Positions 1 to 6,614 are shown, counted from the stretch's first letter. The stretch: 8,126 nt of DNA from Gammaproteobacteria bacterium (GCA_024276775.1 JAJRWO010000032.1:1-8126), one strand, 5' to 3'. Numbers and translations are program-made. Notes: generated by a model from the sequence alone, not told the origin.

Positions 1-176
1 GCCATCATGGCCTGCATATAGGGCAGCAGTAATTGCTCAGGTTTATTGCGTTTCAGCACGCTTTGTACAGCAATATTGTCTGTGCGTAACAAACGGAAAT
101 CAGCATTCTGGCTGACTTCAATGGTCTGAAATTTTGTCCGGCGGCTGTAAATTATCTCAGTAGCTGGTTGTTCCAC
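1..176 (-). CDS. Spermidine/spermine synthase-like protein, N-terminal fragment (runs off left edge)
   Basis: The minus strand encodes 58 residues from a GTG start at 174-176 and continues past the left edge. An in-frame TGA lies four codons upstream, so no longer start is possible, and a GAGG ribosome-binding sequence sits about 10 nt before the GTG. The fragment has the order seen at the N-terminus of polyamine aminopropyltransferase-like proteins: a short beta segment with SRRTKFQTIEV (residues 11-21), then FRLLRTDNIAVQSV (27-40), then a P-E-x-L-L-L-P-Y-x-x-A-M-M stretch (46-58) that in the family leads into the S-adenosylmethionine/dcAdoMet-binding fold. The nucleotide-binding and catalytic motifs lie outside the window, so substrate cannot be judged. 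Many such proteins are not genuine spermidine synthases. The family call rests on remembered pattern similarity. The mutarotase gene is 155 bp upstream on the same strand. Confidence 0.6.
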   Translation of the reverse strand, partial: MEQPATEIIYSRRTKFQTIEVSQNADFRLLRTDNIAVQSVLKRNKPEQLLLPYMQAMM

Positions 177-297
177 TAGCTTACACCCTCATCCAAATGT
201 GATTCGAAAATTTAAGCCAGTACCTGATTTTTCTATTGAAAACGGGGTATCTGAATAAATCTCGGAAAAATGTCTGTGTTAAACTAAAACAGCCAGA

Positions 298-315
298 AAT
301 TTTCTTGGGAAAATT
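298..315 (-). terminator. Weak AT-rich hairpin after the mutarotase gene
   Basis: AATTTTC (298-304) and GAAAATT (309-315) form a 7-bp stem with a 4-nt TTGG loop, 17 bp beyond the mutarotase stop codon. The stem is AT-rich and no clear T run follows on the minus strand. It could slow or end transcription between the two minus-strand genes, but the support is only its shape and position. Confidence 0.2.
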
Positions 316-331
316 CATCTTGTCGCTTCTG

Positions 332-1255
332 TTATCGGGCTTGATTGATGGTGCGTCCTAGATCTTTTTCAACAGAATAACAGACCTTAAGGCTATGTTC
401 TGCGCCTGCTGCAAGTATCATGCTGTTTTGCCCGGCATTGGCGCTTTCAACGCAGACCATGCGCAGATAGCCATCATCTCCCATCTGCTCGGCCTTTTTT
501 AGCCACGGGTTCCAGATCACGGTTGACTCGCTGCCGGCTTTGCTGATCCGAATTCGACGTGACAGGCCGGGGTCATGAATGATGCAGTCTGCCTGAGTAT
601 TGAGGTAGAGACGATCAACCTCGGCTGAGAATGTTACTGCTCCCGCTTGCTGCTTTTTTTTAAAGGCCTCAACCTTGTCTTGATAGTCACAGCCATCCAG
701 GCCATCGATACTGATGTTGCGAACATCGCTGACAGCGAAGTAGGTGTGCAGTGCTTCGCTGATAGTGATGTCATTCTTGCCGCAATTGCCAGTGAGCAGT
801 TCCATTTGCAGCGTGTGGCCAACGCTAATGATGCATTGTACGGTAGTGGCGTGTGGCCATTGTTGCCTAGCCATATTATTCGCTTCAAGTTCAAGCTTTA
901 TTTGTGTTGCGCCGTCTGCCAGTGTACGGGTTTCAATGACTTGCCACTGGCTGGTGCGGGCAAAACCGTGGGCGGGGGCATTGGCTTCAGCAGCATGATC
1001 ACCAAACCAGGGCCAGCAGATTGGCACGCCACCGCGGATTGATTTTCCGGGTATCAACTTGGCGTCAGGTGACAGCCATACCACGGGCTTTTCGCCTTTG
1101 GGTGCCCAGGACATTAGATGGCTGCCTTGTAAGGCGATGGTAGCACTGGCATGTGGGTTGCTGATGCTGACAATGGCCAGACCACTGGGAGCGGTTGTAA
1201 ATACCAGTTGGTTGGCGATGGAAAACTGGCTGTTTAAAGCCTCAATTTCATTCAT
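332..1255 (-). CDS. D-hexose-6-phosphate mutarotase (YeaD family aldose 1-epimerase)
   Basis: The product is a 307-residue cytosolic galactose-mutarotase-fold enzyme, the usual length for the YeaD/YMR099c group. This group interconverts the alpha and beta anomers of hexose 6-phosphates such as glucose 6-phosphate. Visible hallmarks are RGGVPICWPWFG (74-85), HGFAR (96-100), SEALHTYFAVSD (166-177) carrying the likely catalytic His170, and VCVESAN (267-273) carrying the likely catalytic Glu270. The basic residue before GGVP and the RTSQW stretch fit the phosphate-binding side of the pocket. The ATG at 1253-1255 is preceded by a GAGAG sequence about 9 nt upstream. It is divergent from the cytochrome lipoprotein gene across a 167-bp gap, and its neighbours do not suggest a particular sugar pathway. 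The family assignment is secure. The exact sugar phosphate preference is inferred from family knowledge. Confidence 0.93.
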   Translation of the reverse strand: MNEIEALNSQFSIANQLVFTTAPSGLAIVSISNPHASATIALQGSHLMSWAPKGEKPVVWLSPDAKLIPGKSIRGGVPICWPWFGDHAAEANAPAHGFARTSQWQVIETRTLADGATQIKLELEANNMARQQWPHATTVQCIISVGHTLQMELLTGNCGKNDITISEALHTYFAVSDVRNISIDGLDGCDYQDKVEAFKKKQQAGAVTFSAEVDRLYLNTQADCIIHDPGLSRRIRISKAGSESTVIWNPWLKKAEQMGDDGYLRMVCVESANAGQNSMILAAGAEHSLKVCYSVEKDLGRTINQAR

Positions 1256-1422
1256 TGCATTACTCTCTGCTTAAATGCGTGCGATCCTGCGATGCCTCGC
1301 GTTGTTATTGTTTTATCATATTAGCGCATGAGTAGGGTTGATTGAATGGCTGCTATTTCTACTTTGAGCCTAAATTTAGTAGCATGCGTCTTCGAATACA
1401 ATGAAATGGAGAGAACAAAACG

Positions 1423-1728
1423 ATGAAACGAATGATGATTGGATTGCCGTTGATGCTTTTATTGGCGACGGGTTGCTCTAAAAGTAATGATTATCAGCCA
1501 GACAGTGGCGCTAGCGGTGAGGATATTTTCAAGACGGCTTGTGTTAAGTGCCATCAGCCTAAAGAGGGCGGACATTATTTTGAGCTGGATAAAGAAATGG
1601 CCAATACCACGGCGATTGGTGACAAAATCGGCCAGGGCAGTTTTTCCATGCCTGCCTTTCCTAATATTCAGGCGGATGCGCTAAAGGACTTAAGTGAGTA
1701 TGTGTTGAGTCAAAGTAAAGCTGAATAA
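1423..1728 (+). CDS. Small c-type cytochrome lipoprotein
   Basis: The 101-residue product begins with a lipoprotein signal: a basic start (MKRMM), a hydrophobic core and the lipobox LATGC with Cys18 as the lipidated residue. After a short linker comes a single class I cytochrome c domain with the haem-binding motif CVKCH (40-44) and a likely axial methionine in FSMPAFP (Met76). The end of the domain, DLSEYVLSQ, resembles the usual C-terminal helix. It should be anchored to the membrane facing the periplasm and carry electrons, but its partners cannot be read from the sequence. A GGAGAG ribosome-binding sequence lies about 11 nt before the ATG. It heads a run of three closely spaced plus-strand genes, 14 bp before the DUF6164-like gene, so it is probably cotranscribed with an isoprenoid-synthesis gene. 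That linkage could be functional or accidental. Confidence 0.88.
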   Translation: MKRMMIGLPLMLLLATGCSKSNDYQPDSGASGEDIFKTACVKCHQPKEGGHYFELDKEMANTTAIGDKIGQGSFSMPAFPNIQADALKDLSEYVLSQSKAE

Positions 1729-1742
1729 ACGAGTTTGAAGCA

Positions 1743-2105
1743 ATGGCAAAACAGTTATTTATTTTGCGCGGTGTGCCTGATGATGAGGCGGAAGGTCTCT
1801 GTGCCGTGTTGACCGAGCAGCAGGTTGATTATTATGAGACCCCAGCGGGTAGCTGGGGGATCTCTATGCCTGCTATTTGGGTAAAGGATGAAGCTCAATT
1901 TGATTTGGCCAAACAACTGTTGGATGAGTATCAAAGACAATATCAAACACGGGTTCAAGCTGAATATCAGGCACTTAAACAACAAGGTCAACAGCGGAGT
2001 ATGGTTGGTCTATTTAAAGAACGGCCACTGCGTTATGTCTCTTATCTGCTGTTTATCGTTGTTCTTATTTATATTTCAGTCAGCCCATTTATAAAGCTTG
2101 GCTGA
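1743..2105 (+). CDS. DUF6164-like protein with one C-terminal membrane helix
   Basis: The 120-residue product has a soluble N-terminal domain of about 60 residues, a glutamine-rich linker (about 64-84), and a single hydrophobic segment (about 97-115) ending close to the C-terminus. The conserved-looking core is YETPAGSWGISMPAIWV (31-47), which follows a V-P-x-D-E-A-E start (11-17). I associate this pattern with DUF6164, a gammaproteobacterial family of unknown function whose fold resembles the small DUF2007-type putative signalling domain. The family name is from memory and no function is established. There is no signal peptide, so the soluble part is probably cytoplasmic with a C-terminal tail anchor. 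Its start is 14 bp after the cytochrome stop with only a weak GAAG sequence upstream, and the synthase gene starts 8 bp after its stop. Both spacings suggest translational coupling in one operon. Confidence 0.75.
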   Translation: MAKQLFILRGVPDDEAEGLCAVLTEQQVDYYETPAGSWGISMPAIWVKDEAQFDLAKQLLDEYQRQYQTRVQAEYQALKQQGQQRSMVGLFKERPLRYVSYLLFIVVLIYISVSPFIKLG

Positions 2106-2113
2106 CACGACCT

Positions 2114-3160
2114 GTGAATAACCCAGTAGATAAACAACTGCTGTTGCAAGATGTCCTGAAAGGGGTGTCGCGTAGTTTTTATCTCACACTGCGGGTATTA
2201 CCCAAGGCTGTACGTGAGCCGATTGGTTTGGCCTATTTACTGGCACGCGCCGCTGACACACTGGCGGATACGACGGTGCTGCCGGGTGAACAGCGTTTGG
2301 CACAGTTACATAAATTCAAAGCCTTTGTCGCGCAGCCCGATCCAACGGCTGACTGCGTTGAGATTCAATTTGTATTACAAGGGCGGTTGCAAAATCAGGA
2401 TGAACAACGTTTGTTGGCACTGCTGCCGCAGCTGTTGGCACTATTGGCACGGCAATCTGAGCAAGATCAAACCCTGATTCGGCAGGTGATCGCCACACTC
2501 ACTGATGGCATGGTGTTTGATTTAAACACCTTCCCGGCGGAAGGGAGGGGTGAAATCAAGGCCTTACAAGTGCAAGATGAACTTGATCGCTATACCTATC
2601 GGGTGGCTGGCTGTGTCGGTGAATTCTGGACCCAGATCAGCATGGCGCATGTGACTGCCTTGTCTCACTGGGACAATCACAGACTCACTGAATGGGGGGT
2701 GTGTTTTGGTCAGGGCCTACAAATGACTAATATTCTGCGTGATCTGCCATGTGATTTGCGTCTGGGGCGTTGTTATCTACCACACGCCTGGCTTGATCAA
2801 CAGCAGTTGAGCGTTGAACAACTGCTGGATAAATCCAACAGTGAGCTGGCACGGCCATTATTGCAGCAAGGCATCGGTCTGGCGCTGCAAAAATTTGAAG
2901 CGGCACAAGACTATCTGCTGGCCATTCCGCGTCATTGTATTCGTTTACGTCTGGCCGCGCTGTGGCCGTTGATGATTGGCCTGGGGACACTGGCAAAACT
3001 GGCGACCAGTCATCACTGGCTTGATGTTGATGCACGCATCAAAGTTGATCGGCACTGGGTCTATAAAATGATTCTGAAATCATTGCTGATGGTGACCTCA
3101 AATACCTTGCTGCGTGGCTGGATTAAAACCGAAGCCAGTAAGAGTCTTGCCGCAGATTAA
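2114..3160 (+). CDS. Squalene/phytoene synthase family protein (likely squalene synthase)
   Basis: The 348-residue product belongs to the all-helical prenyl synthases that condense two prenyl diphosphates head to head. In order there are GVSRSFYLTLRVLP (17-30), the first Mg-diphosphate motif DTLAD (48-52) within YLLARAADTLAD, a YRVAGCVGEFW segment (162-172), and the second motif DLPCD (210-214) within TNILRDLPCDLRLGRCYLP. The first motif, with D-T-x-x-D rather than D-D-x-x-D, is like squalene synthases. The second motif region, ending G-R-x-Y-L-P, is like bacterial phytoene synthases. I therefore favour farnesyl-diphosphate farnesyltransferase feeding squalene/hopanoid synthesis, but phytoene synthesis is not excluded. 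The start is a GTG 8 bp after the DUF6164-like stop with no strong ribosome-binding site, so translation is probably coupled. No other isoprenoid gene is in the window. The last 4 bp overlap the end of yaeQ. Confidence 0.88.
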   Translation: MNNPVDKQLLLQDVLKGVSRSFYLTLRVLPKAVREPIGLAYLLARAADTLADTTVLPGEQRLAQLHKFKAFVAQPDPTADCVEIQFVLQGRLQNQDEQRLLALLPQLLALLARQSEQDQTLIRQVIATLTDGMVFDLNTFPAEGRGEIKALQVQDELDRYTYRVAGCVGEFWTQISMAHVTALSHWDNHRLTEWGVCFGQGLQMTNILRDLPCDLRLGRCYLPHAWLDQQQLSVEQLLDKSNSELARPLLQQGIGLALQKFEAAQDYLLAIPRHCIRLRLAALWPLMIGLGTLAKLATSHHWLDVDARIKVDRHWVYKMILKSLLMVTSNTLLRGWIKTEASKSLAAD

Positions 3161-3693
3161 ACATCCTGTAGTGATTGCCAAGAGACTTCGCATTCACCTA
3201 ATTCAGTTGCCACGTAGGCAGAGTCGCCAGTAATGGTAACGGAAAAGTCCATCGTTCGTTCTACCTGTTTTGCCAATGCCTCTATCTCTTGAGACTGAAA
3301 GCGAAAAAAAGACGCTTTCAATTGGTTGAACTTGGCCTGCCCCTGAGTCCACCAAACATCTGATTTTGAATTAAAGCTATAAACCTTAACGGCCGCTGCA
3401 AGCCGGGTTGCTTTTTTAATCCTGTCCGCAGCAGGTTCGCCAACATCTATCCATAATGATATTTGGTCATCTAGTGTACGGGCCCATATATCGGGTTCAT
3501 CCACGTCACTCAGCCCCTTTGTAAATACCAGATATTCCTGAGCATTAATGCAAAACGCTAGCACACGCGCCATCATTCGTTCAAGTGTTTCAGAAGGATG
3601 CTGGGCAATGGTTAGGTTGAGTGTGTCGTAATGATTGCGATTGAGGTCGGAAAGCGAAATTCTTAATTTATAGATTGTTGGTTTTATTGCCAC
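3157..3693 (-). CDS. yaeQ: YaeQ family protein
   Basis: The 178-residue product matches the YaeQ family in length and along its whole sequence. Landmarks include MAIKPTIYKLRI at the start, QHPSETLERMMARVLAF (31-47), FTKGLSDVDEPDIW (57-70), SLWIDVGEP (79-87), RIKKATR (91-97), and VERTMDFSVTI in the last third. YaeQ has a PD-(D/E)XK nuclease-like fold. It was once proposed to act like RfaH in transcription antitermination, but its biochemical role is unsettled. The start is GTG (minus strand, 3691-3693) with GAAGG 7 nt upstream. A nearby ATG at 3705-3707 is in a different frame and is not the start. The gene overlaps the synthase gene tail to tail by 4 bp, leaving no room for a dedicated terminator between them. 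It is divergent from the YebC/PmpR-family gene. Confidence 0.95.
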   Translation of the reverse strand: MAIKPTIYKLRISLSDLNRNHYDTLNLTIAQHPSETLERMMARVLAFCINAQEYLVFTKGLSDVDEPDIWARTLDDQISLWIDVGEPAADRIKKATRLAAAVKVYSFNSKSDVWWTQGQAKFNQLKASFFRFQSQEIEALAKQVERTMDFSVTITGDSAYVATELGECEVSWQSLQDV

Positions 3694-3846
3694 AGAAATA
3701 CCTTCATTATATTTAAAATATAGCGTTTAGATAGGGGGGGTAGCGAATAGGTGCTTGGTCTATCGCCTGATCATTTAAAAGGTTCCTTCTGCAAACACTT
3801 GTCTGTAGAATTTAGGGCTTATGACATTTTACGGAGCAGTCGCGCA

Positions 3847-4563
3847 ATGGGCAGAGCCTATCAGAACCGAAAAGATTCCATGGCTAAAACGTCTGACGCC
3901 AAGGCCAGAGTCTACAGTAAATACAGTCGTGAGATTTATGTTATAGCCAAATCCGGTGGTATTGATCCAGGTGGAAATTTGGCTCTGCGCGGACTTATTG
4001 ATCGTGCTAAAAAAGATCAGGTGCCAACCCATGTCATTGAAAAAGCAATTGGCAAGGCCAAAGATGGTGGCGGTGAAGATTTCTCCCCGGCCCGTTATGA
4101 AGGTTTTGGCCCCGGTGGTTGCATGGTGATTGTTGACTGCCTGACGGATAACCCTAATCGTACCTTTGGTGATGTGCGTCAGTGTTTCACCAAAACAAAA
4201 TGTAAAATCGGCACCCAGGGCAGTGTCAGTCACATGTTCGATCATGCGGCTATCCTGGCGTTCAAAGGCGGTGACGAAGAGGCAGTGCTTGATGCATTGT
4301 TGATGGCGGATGTGGATGTCAGTGATATCGAAAATGAAGATGGCACAATCACCATGTTCATGCCTCACACCGATTACTTCAAAGCCAAACAGGCCTTAAC
4401 AGAAGCTTTTGGCGAGATTGATTTTGCCGTTGATGAAATTCAGTTTTTGCCTCAAAACACGGCACCTATAACAGGTGATGATGCAGAGATGTTTGAGAGG
4501 TTTATCGACATGCTGAATGACCTGGATGATGTACAGAATATTTATCACAGCGCTGAACTTTAG
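3847..4563 (+). CDS. yeeN: YebC/PmpR family regulator, YeeN type
   Basis: From the ATG at 3847 the product is 238 residues, the same length as E. coli YeeN as I remember it. The frame is open back to an ATG at 3751, but the extra 32 residues have no family resemblance. The family-type start MGRAYQNRKDSMAK and a GGAG about 12 nt upstream both favour 3847. Landmarks are KARVYSKYSREIYVIAK (19-35), QVPTHVIEKAIGKAKDGG (58-75), RYEGFGPGGCMVIVDCLTDN (83-102) followed by N-R-T, and IGTQGSVSHMFD (121-132). The YebC/PmpR/TACO1 family has three domains and was described as DNA-binding regulators. More recent work links YebC-type proteins to relief of ribosome stalling, including at proline-rich sequences. 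The basic Lys/Arg-rich N-terminus fits nucleic-acid binding. It stands alone, divergent from yaeQ, and converges with the flavoprotein gene. Confidence 0.93.
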   Translation: MGRAYQNRKDSMAKTSDAKARVYSKYSREIYVIAKSGGIDPGGNLALRGLIDRAKKDQVPTHVIEKAIGKAKDGGGEDFSPARYEGFGPGGCMVIVDCLTDNPNRTFGDVRQCFTKTKCKIGTQGSVSHMFDHAAILAFKGGDEEAVLDALLMADVDVSDIENEDGTITMFMPHTDYFKAKQALTEAFGEIDFAVDEIQFLPQNTAPITGDDAEMFERFIDMLNDLDDVQNIYHSAEL

Positions 4564-4592
4564 GCATGGAAATTATATAATATTTGCAAATG

Positions 4593-4620
4593 GCGCTCTG
4601 ATTCCTACTTATTAGGGCGC
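4593..4620. terminator. Hairpin between convergent genes, possible bidirectional terminator
   Basis: GCGCTCTGAT (4593-4602) pairs with ATTAGGGCGC (4611-4620) as a 10-bp stem with two G-T wobbles and an 8-nt loop. It starts 29 bp after the YebC-family stop and ends 1 bp before the flavoprotein stop, which is where a shared terminator would be expected. No good T run follows on either strand, so factor-independent termination is only possible, not clear. Confidence 0.4.
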
Positions 4621-4621
4621 A

Positions 4622-5815
4622 TCAGGCGTATTGCCCGGCGCACCACCCCGATGCCCAGGCCCATTGGAAGTTGTAGCCCCCCAGCCAGCCAGTGACATCC
4701 ACTACTTCGCCAATAAAATACAGCCCCGGCACATCCTTAGCCGCCAGTGTTTTGGATGAAATGGCATTACAGTCGACACCACCGGTGGTCACTTCAGCGG
4801 TGCGATAGCCCTCAGTGCCAGCGGGTTTTATTTGCCAGTTTTGTAAGGTTTGGGCGATGTTTTCAAAGTCCTTATGAGATGTGTTAGCCAGTGTTTTATC
4901 TAACAGAGTCGTGTTGATAAAGGTATTGACCAAGCGTTTTGGCAAGTATTTTCCCAATAATTTTTTGATCTGTTGCTGAGAGTGTTGCTGCTGGGTCTGT
5001 TTGAATTCGCTGTTTAAATCCAGATCGGGTAATAAATTGATGTGCACTGTTTCGCCCGCTTGCCAGTACGATGAAATCTGTAAAATAGCCGGGCCGCTCA
5101 GGCCGCGGTGGGTGAAGAGTATATTCTCGCGAAAGCAGGTGTTGTTATGAGCCACACGGCTGTCGATGGCGATGCCACTGAGCGTTGAGTATTTTTCCTT
5201 ATCTGCGGGTCGCAGAGTGAAGGGGACTAGTCCTGCATGAGGCTGCCATACCTTGATACCAAACTGTTCAGCGATCTGATAACCAAAAGGTGAAGAGCCC
5301 ATGCTGGGGATGGATAAACCACCTGTGGCGATGACCAGCGATTGGCAGGTAAAATTGCCTTGAGAAGTTTTGAGGCTAAACCTGCCGTTATCCTGATAAT
5401 CGACTGTCTGTATTTCAGTGTTGAGTTGGATTTGACTATTCACTTGTTTATTTTCTTGCAAAAGCATATTGAGGATGTCTTTGGCGCTGTTATCACAAAA
5501 TAACTGGCCATGCTCGCGTTCGTGAAAGGCAATCTGATATTCATGCACCAGGGCCAAAAAATCCCATTGACTAAAGCGGCTCAAGGCAGATTTACAAAAG
5601 TGTGGGTTGTGGCTCAAATAATGTTCGGCACTGACATCGTAATTGGTAAAATTACACCGGCCGCCACCAGACATGAGAATTTTTCGGCCGGCTTTATTGC
5701 CTTGATCCAGTACCCGCACAGAGCGGCCCCGTTTGCCTGCTTCAATGGCGCACATTAGTCCCGCTGCGCCGGCGCCAATAATGATGACGTCAAGGGAGTT
5801 GATAGGTGGTTTCAT
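4622..5815 (-). CDS. YhiN/BaiN family NAD(P)/FAD-dependent oxidoreductase (HI0933-like flavoprotein)
   Basis: From the ATG at 5813-5815 the product is 397 residues, normal for this family. The frame is open to a TTG at 5839, but that start lacks a ribosome-binding site and would only add eight unconserved residues. The N-terminus has an FAD-binding Rossmann motif, DVIIIGAGAAGLMCAIEAG (9-27). It is followed by the family signature GRKILMSGGGRCNFTN (43-58). Further on come LVIATGGLSIPSMGSSPFGY, FTHRGLSGPAILQISSYW, and the C-terminal FAD-contacting stretch LYFIGEVVDVTGWLGGYNFQ. Relatives include E. coli YhiN and HI0933. The BaiN name comes from clostridial bile-acid reduction, and no bile-acid role should be assumed here. 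The physiological substrate is unknown. It is a single gene with its own upstream region, convergent with the YebC-family gene. Confidence 0.94.
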   Translation of the reverse strand: MKPPINSLDVIIIGAGAAGLMCAIEAGKRGRSVRVLDQGNKAGRKILMSGGGRCNFTNYDVSAEHYLSHNPHFCKSALSRFSQWDFLALVHEYQIAFHEREHGQLFCDNSAKDILNMLLQENKQVNSQIQLNTEIQTVDYQDNGRFSLKTSQGNFTCQSLVIATGGLSIPSMGSSPFGYQIAEQFGIKVWQPHAGLVPFTLRPADKEKYSTLSGIAIDSRVAHNNTCFRENILFTHRGLSGPAILQISSYWQAGETVHINLLPDLDLNSEFKQTQQQHSQQQIKKLLGKYLPKRLVNTFINTTLLDKTLANTSHKDFENIAQTLQNWQIKPAGTEGYRTAEVTTGGVDCNAISSKTLAAKDVPGLYFIGEVVDVTGWLGGYNFQWAWASGWCAGQYA

Positions 5816-5863
5816 GCGTTGCTCGTATGATTTCGGCAAAGGTATTTAAATGAAATGATATCA

Positions 5864-5891
5864 ATATTATCTTTATGAGACCTTAAGTTAA
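5864..5891 (-). promoter_or_regulatory. Candidate sigma-70-type promoter for the flavoprotein gene
   Basis: On the minus strand TTAACT (5886-5891) and TAATAT (5864-5869) are separated by 16 bp, each matching four of six consensus bases. Transcription would start about 40 bp before the ATG at 5815. The surrounding DNA is AT-rich and other hexamer pairs are possible, so this is a suggestion only. Confidence 0.3.
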
Positions 5892-5942
5892 TGACGCCTG
5901 TTGGCAAAAGTTTGTCTGTCTTTGGGGCTTTTATAATATTGT

Positions 5943-5958
5943 GTCTGCTCCGGCAGGC
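5943..5958 (+). other. Small hairpin with UNCG-type loop in the 264-bp gap before the HTH gene
   Basis: GTCTGC (5943-5948), loop TCCG (5949-5952) and GCAGGC (5953-5958) form a 6-bp stem with one G-T pair and a tetraloop of the stable UNCG class. A perfect TATAAT lies just upstream at 5932-5937, but no acceptable -35 sequence is correctly spaced. No gene or RNA family was recognised in the gap, and no T run follows the hairpin. Confidence 0.2.
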
Positions 5959-6033
5959 TTAAATCCCTAAAATGTGTCGAATAATTTTACACTTGCGGGC
6001 AAAAAAGAAATATAGCGTTTCTGGTGAATCACA

Positions 6034-6055
6034 TTGGCGACAAAAGTAGCGCCAA
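6034..6055 (-). other. Hairpin distal to the HTH gene, overlapping the left inverted repeat
   Basis: TTGGCG (6034-6039) and CGCCAA (6050-6055) are a perfect 6-bp stem around a 10-nt loop. The loop, with the last bases of the left arm, contains the 11-bp sequence that is repeated inverted at 6625-6635. On the minus strand it is the second of two hairpins after the HTH stop codon. The T-rich stretch lies in the loop rather than after the stem, so it is not a standard terminator. Confidence 0.5.
6038..6048 (+). repeat. Left copy of 11-bp perfect inverted repeat
   Basis: CGACAAAAGTA here is the exact reverse complement of 6625-6635. The match does not continue convincingly in either direction. 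Given the two short intergenic regions involved (about 240 and 210 bp), an 11-bp match by chance is roughly a 1-in-80 event by simple counting. It lies 31 bp beyond the HTH gene's stop. Confidence 0.45.
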
Positions 6056-6060
6056 ATTAT

Positions 6061-6078
6061 CACTGCTGGCTTGCAGTG
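6061..6078 (-). other. Hairpin immediately after the HTH stop codon
   Basis: CACTGC (6061-6066) and GCAGTG (6073-6078) form a perfect 6-bp stem with a 6-nt loop. On the minus strand it begins 1 nt after the HTH stop codon (6080-6082). There is no T run after it. It could protect the mRNA 3' end, act as a weak terminator, or be part of an element end. Confidence 0.5.
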
Positions 6079-6079
6079 C

Positions 6080-6544
6080 TCAGACACGAGAGTCTTTGAC
6101 TGGTTTGCTTTCTTTGGGGGGGTGCAATTGCTGAAGCAGGCGTTGGCACTGGCGCACGCCTATCGTAACGCTATAGCAGCTCTCCAGGTGGGATGCCAGT
6201 CGTTTGCCGCTCCATTGATTAAAAGGATAGCCAAGCGTTGTTGGCTGCTGGTCAAGTTCCTGCGCCAGTCTGAGCAAAGCATCAGCGTCGAGTTTAGTTG
6301 GTCTGCCTGTCTTATGATCATCTCGCAGACCCAAAACCCCAAAAGCACTGAAATGCCGTACCCAGCGAGCCACGGTGCTTGGATTATCATCAAACCACCT
6401 TGCCACTTCATTAATGCGGCACCCTTGGGCAATTAATAATACAGCGTGTAATCGATGGTTAAGACGCATATTCGTTGAGCTATTGGTTGCTTCTCCCAAT
6501 GCTTGTGACAGTGTGTTTCTGTCCAGAGTATCTAATGTTGGCAT
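6080..6544 (-). CDS. IS630-type helix-turn-helix protein without a DDE transposase domain
   Basis: The 154-residue product resembles the DNA-binding N-terminal half of IS630-family transposases. After a polar start comes a first helix-turn-helix, NHRLHAVLLIAQGCRINEVA (29-48), with a likely recognition helix at about 55-65 (PSTVARWVRHF). Next is the linker GLRDDHKTGRPTKL (72-85), where GRP is typical. A second winged-helix-like part follows (about 110-140, W-S-G-K-R-L-A-S-H-L and R-Q-C-Q-R-L-L). The protein stops where the linker to the DDE domain would begin. The 240 bp beyond the stop contain no recognisable DDE sequence in any frame I translated. The ATG at 6542-6544 has GGGGG 7 nt upstream. 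A run of seven C residues encodes His-Pro-Pro at 141-143. The reading frame shows no decay, so it may be expressed as a regulator, or it may be a truncated transposase. Confidence 0.75.
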   Translation of the reverse strand: MPTLDTLDRNTLSQALGEATNSSTNMRLNHRLHAVLLIAQGCRINEVARWFDDNPSTVARWVRHFSAFGVLGLRDDHKTGRPTKLDADALLRLAQELDQQPTTLGYPFNQWSGKRLASHLESCYSVTIGVRQCQRLLQQLHPPKESKPVKDSRV

Positions 6545-6585
6545 GGCGTTACCCCCGTAATCGTCCTTTGATATGCCCTATTAAA

Positions 6586-6614
6586 CTTATAGTTCACCTT
6601 TCTGTTTTGAGCAA
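6586..6614 (-). promoter_or_regulatory. Candidate sigma-70-type promoter for the HTH gene
   Basis: On the minus strand TTGCTC (6609-6614) and TATAAG (6586-6591) are separated by exactly 17 bp, matching four and five of six consensus bases. Transcription would start about 35 bp before the ATG, leaving room for the GGGGG ribosome-binding sequence. The promoter lies inside the inverted-repeat-bounded unit. Confidence 0.45.

Noticed and set aside
647..1042. Plus-strand open frame inside the mutarotase gene
   Set aside because: It is antisense to a well-supported gene, has no recognisable domain and no convincing start signal.
3734..3740. Seven-G run between yaeQ and the YebC-family gene as a phase-variable switch
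   Set aside because: It is outside any coding frame and not placed between clear promoter elements, so no switching role can be supported.
3751..3846. Upstream extension of the YebC/PmpR-family frame to an ATG at 3751
   Set aside because: The 32 added residues have no resemblance to the family, and the family-type N-terminus and normal length of 238 residues begin at the ATG at 3847.
5816..5839. Upstream TTG start for the YhiN/BaiN flavoprotein
   Set aside because: It adds only eight residues and lacks a ribosome-binding site. The ATG at 5815 gives the usual distance to the FAD motif.
3714..6023. Shared 13-bp string (aaatatagcgttt) in the yaeQ upstream region and the region left of the HTH unit
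   Set aside because: About one match of this length is expected by chance in a window of this size, and flanking bases do not match.
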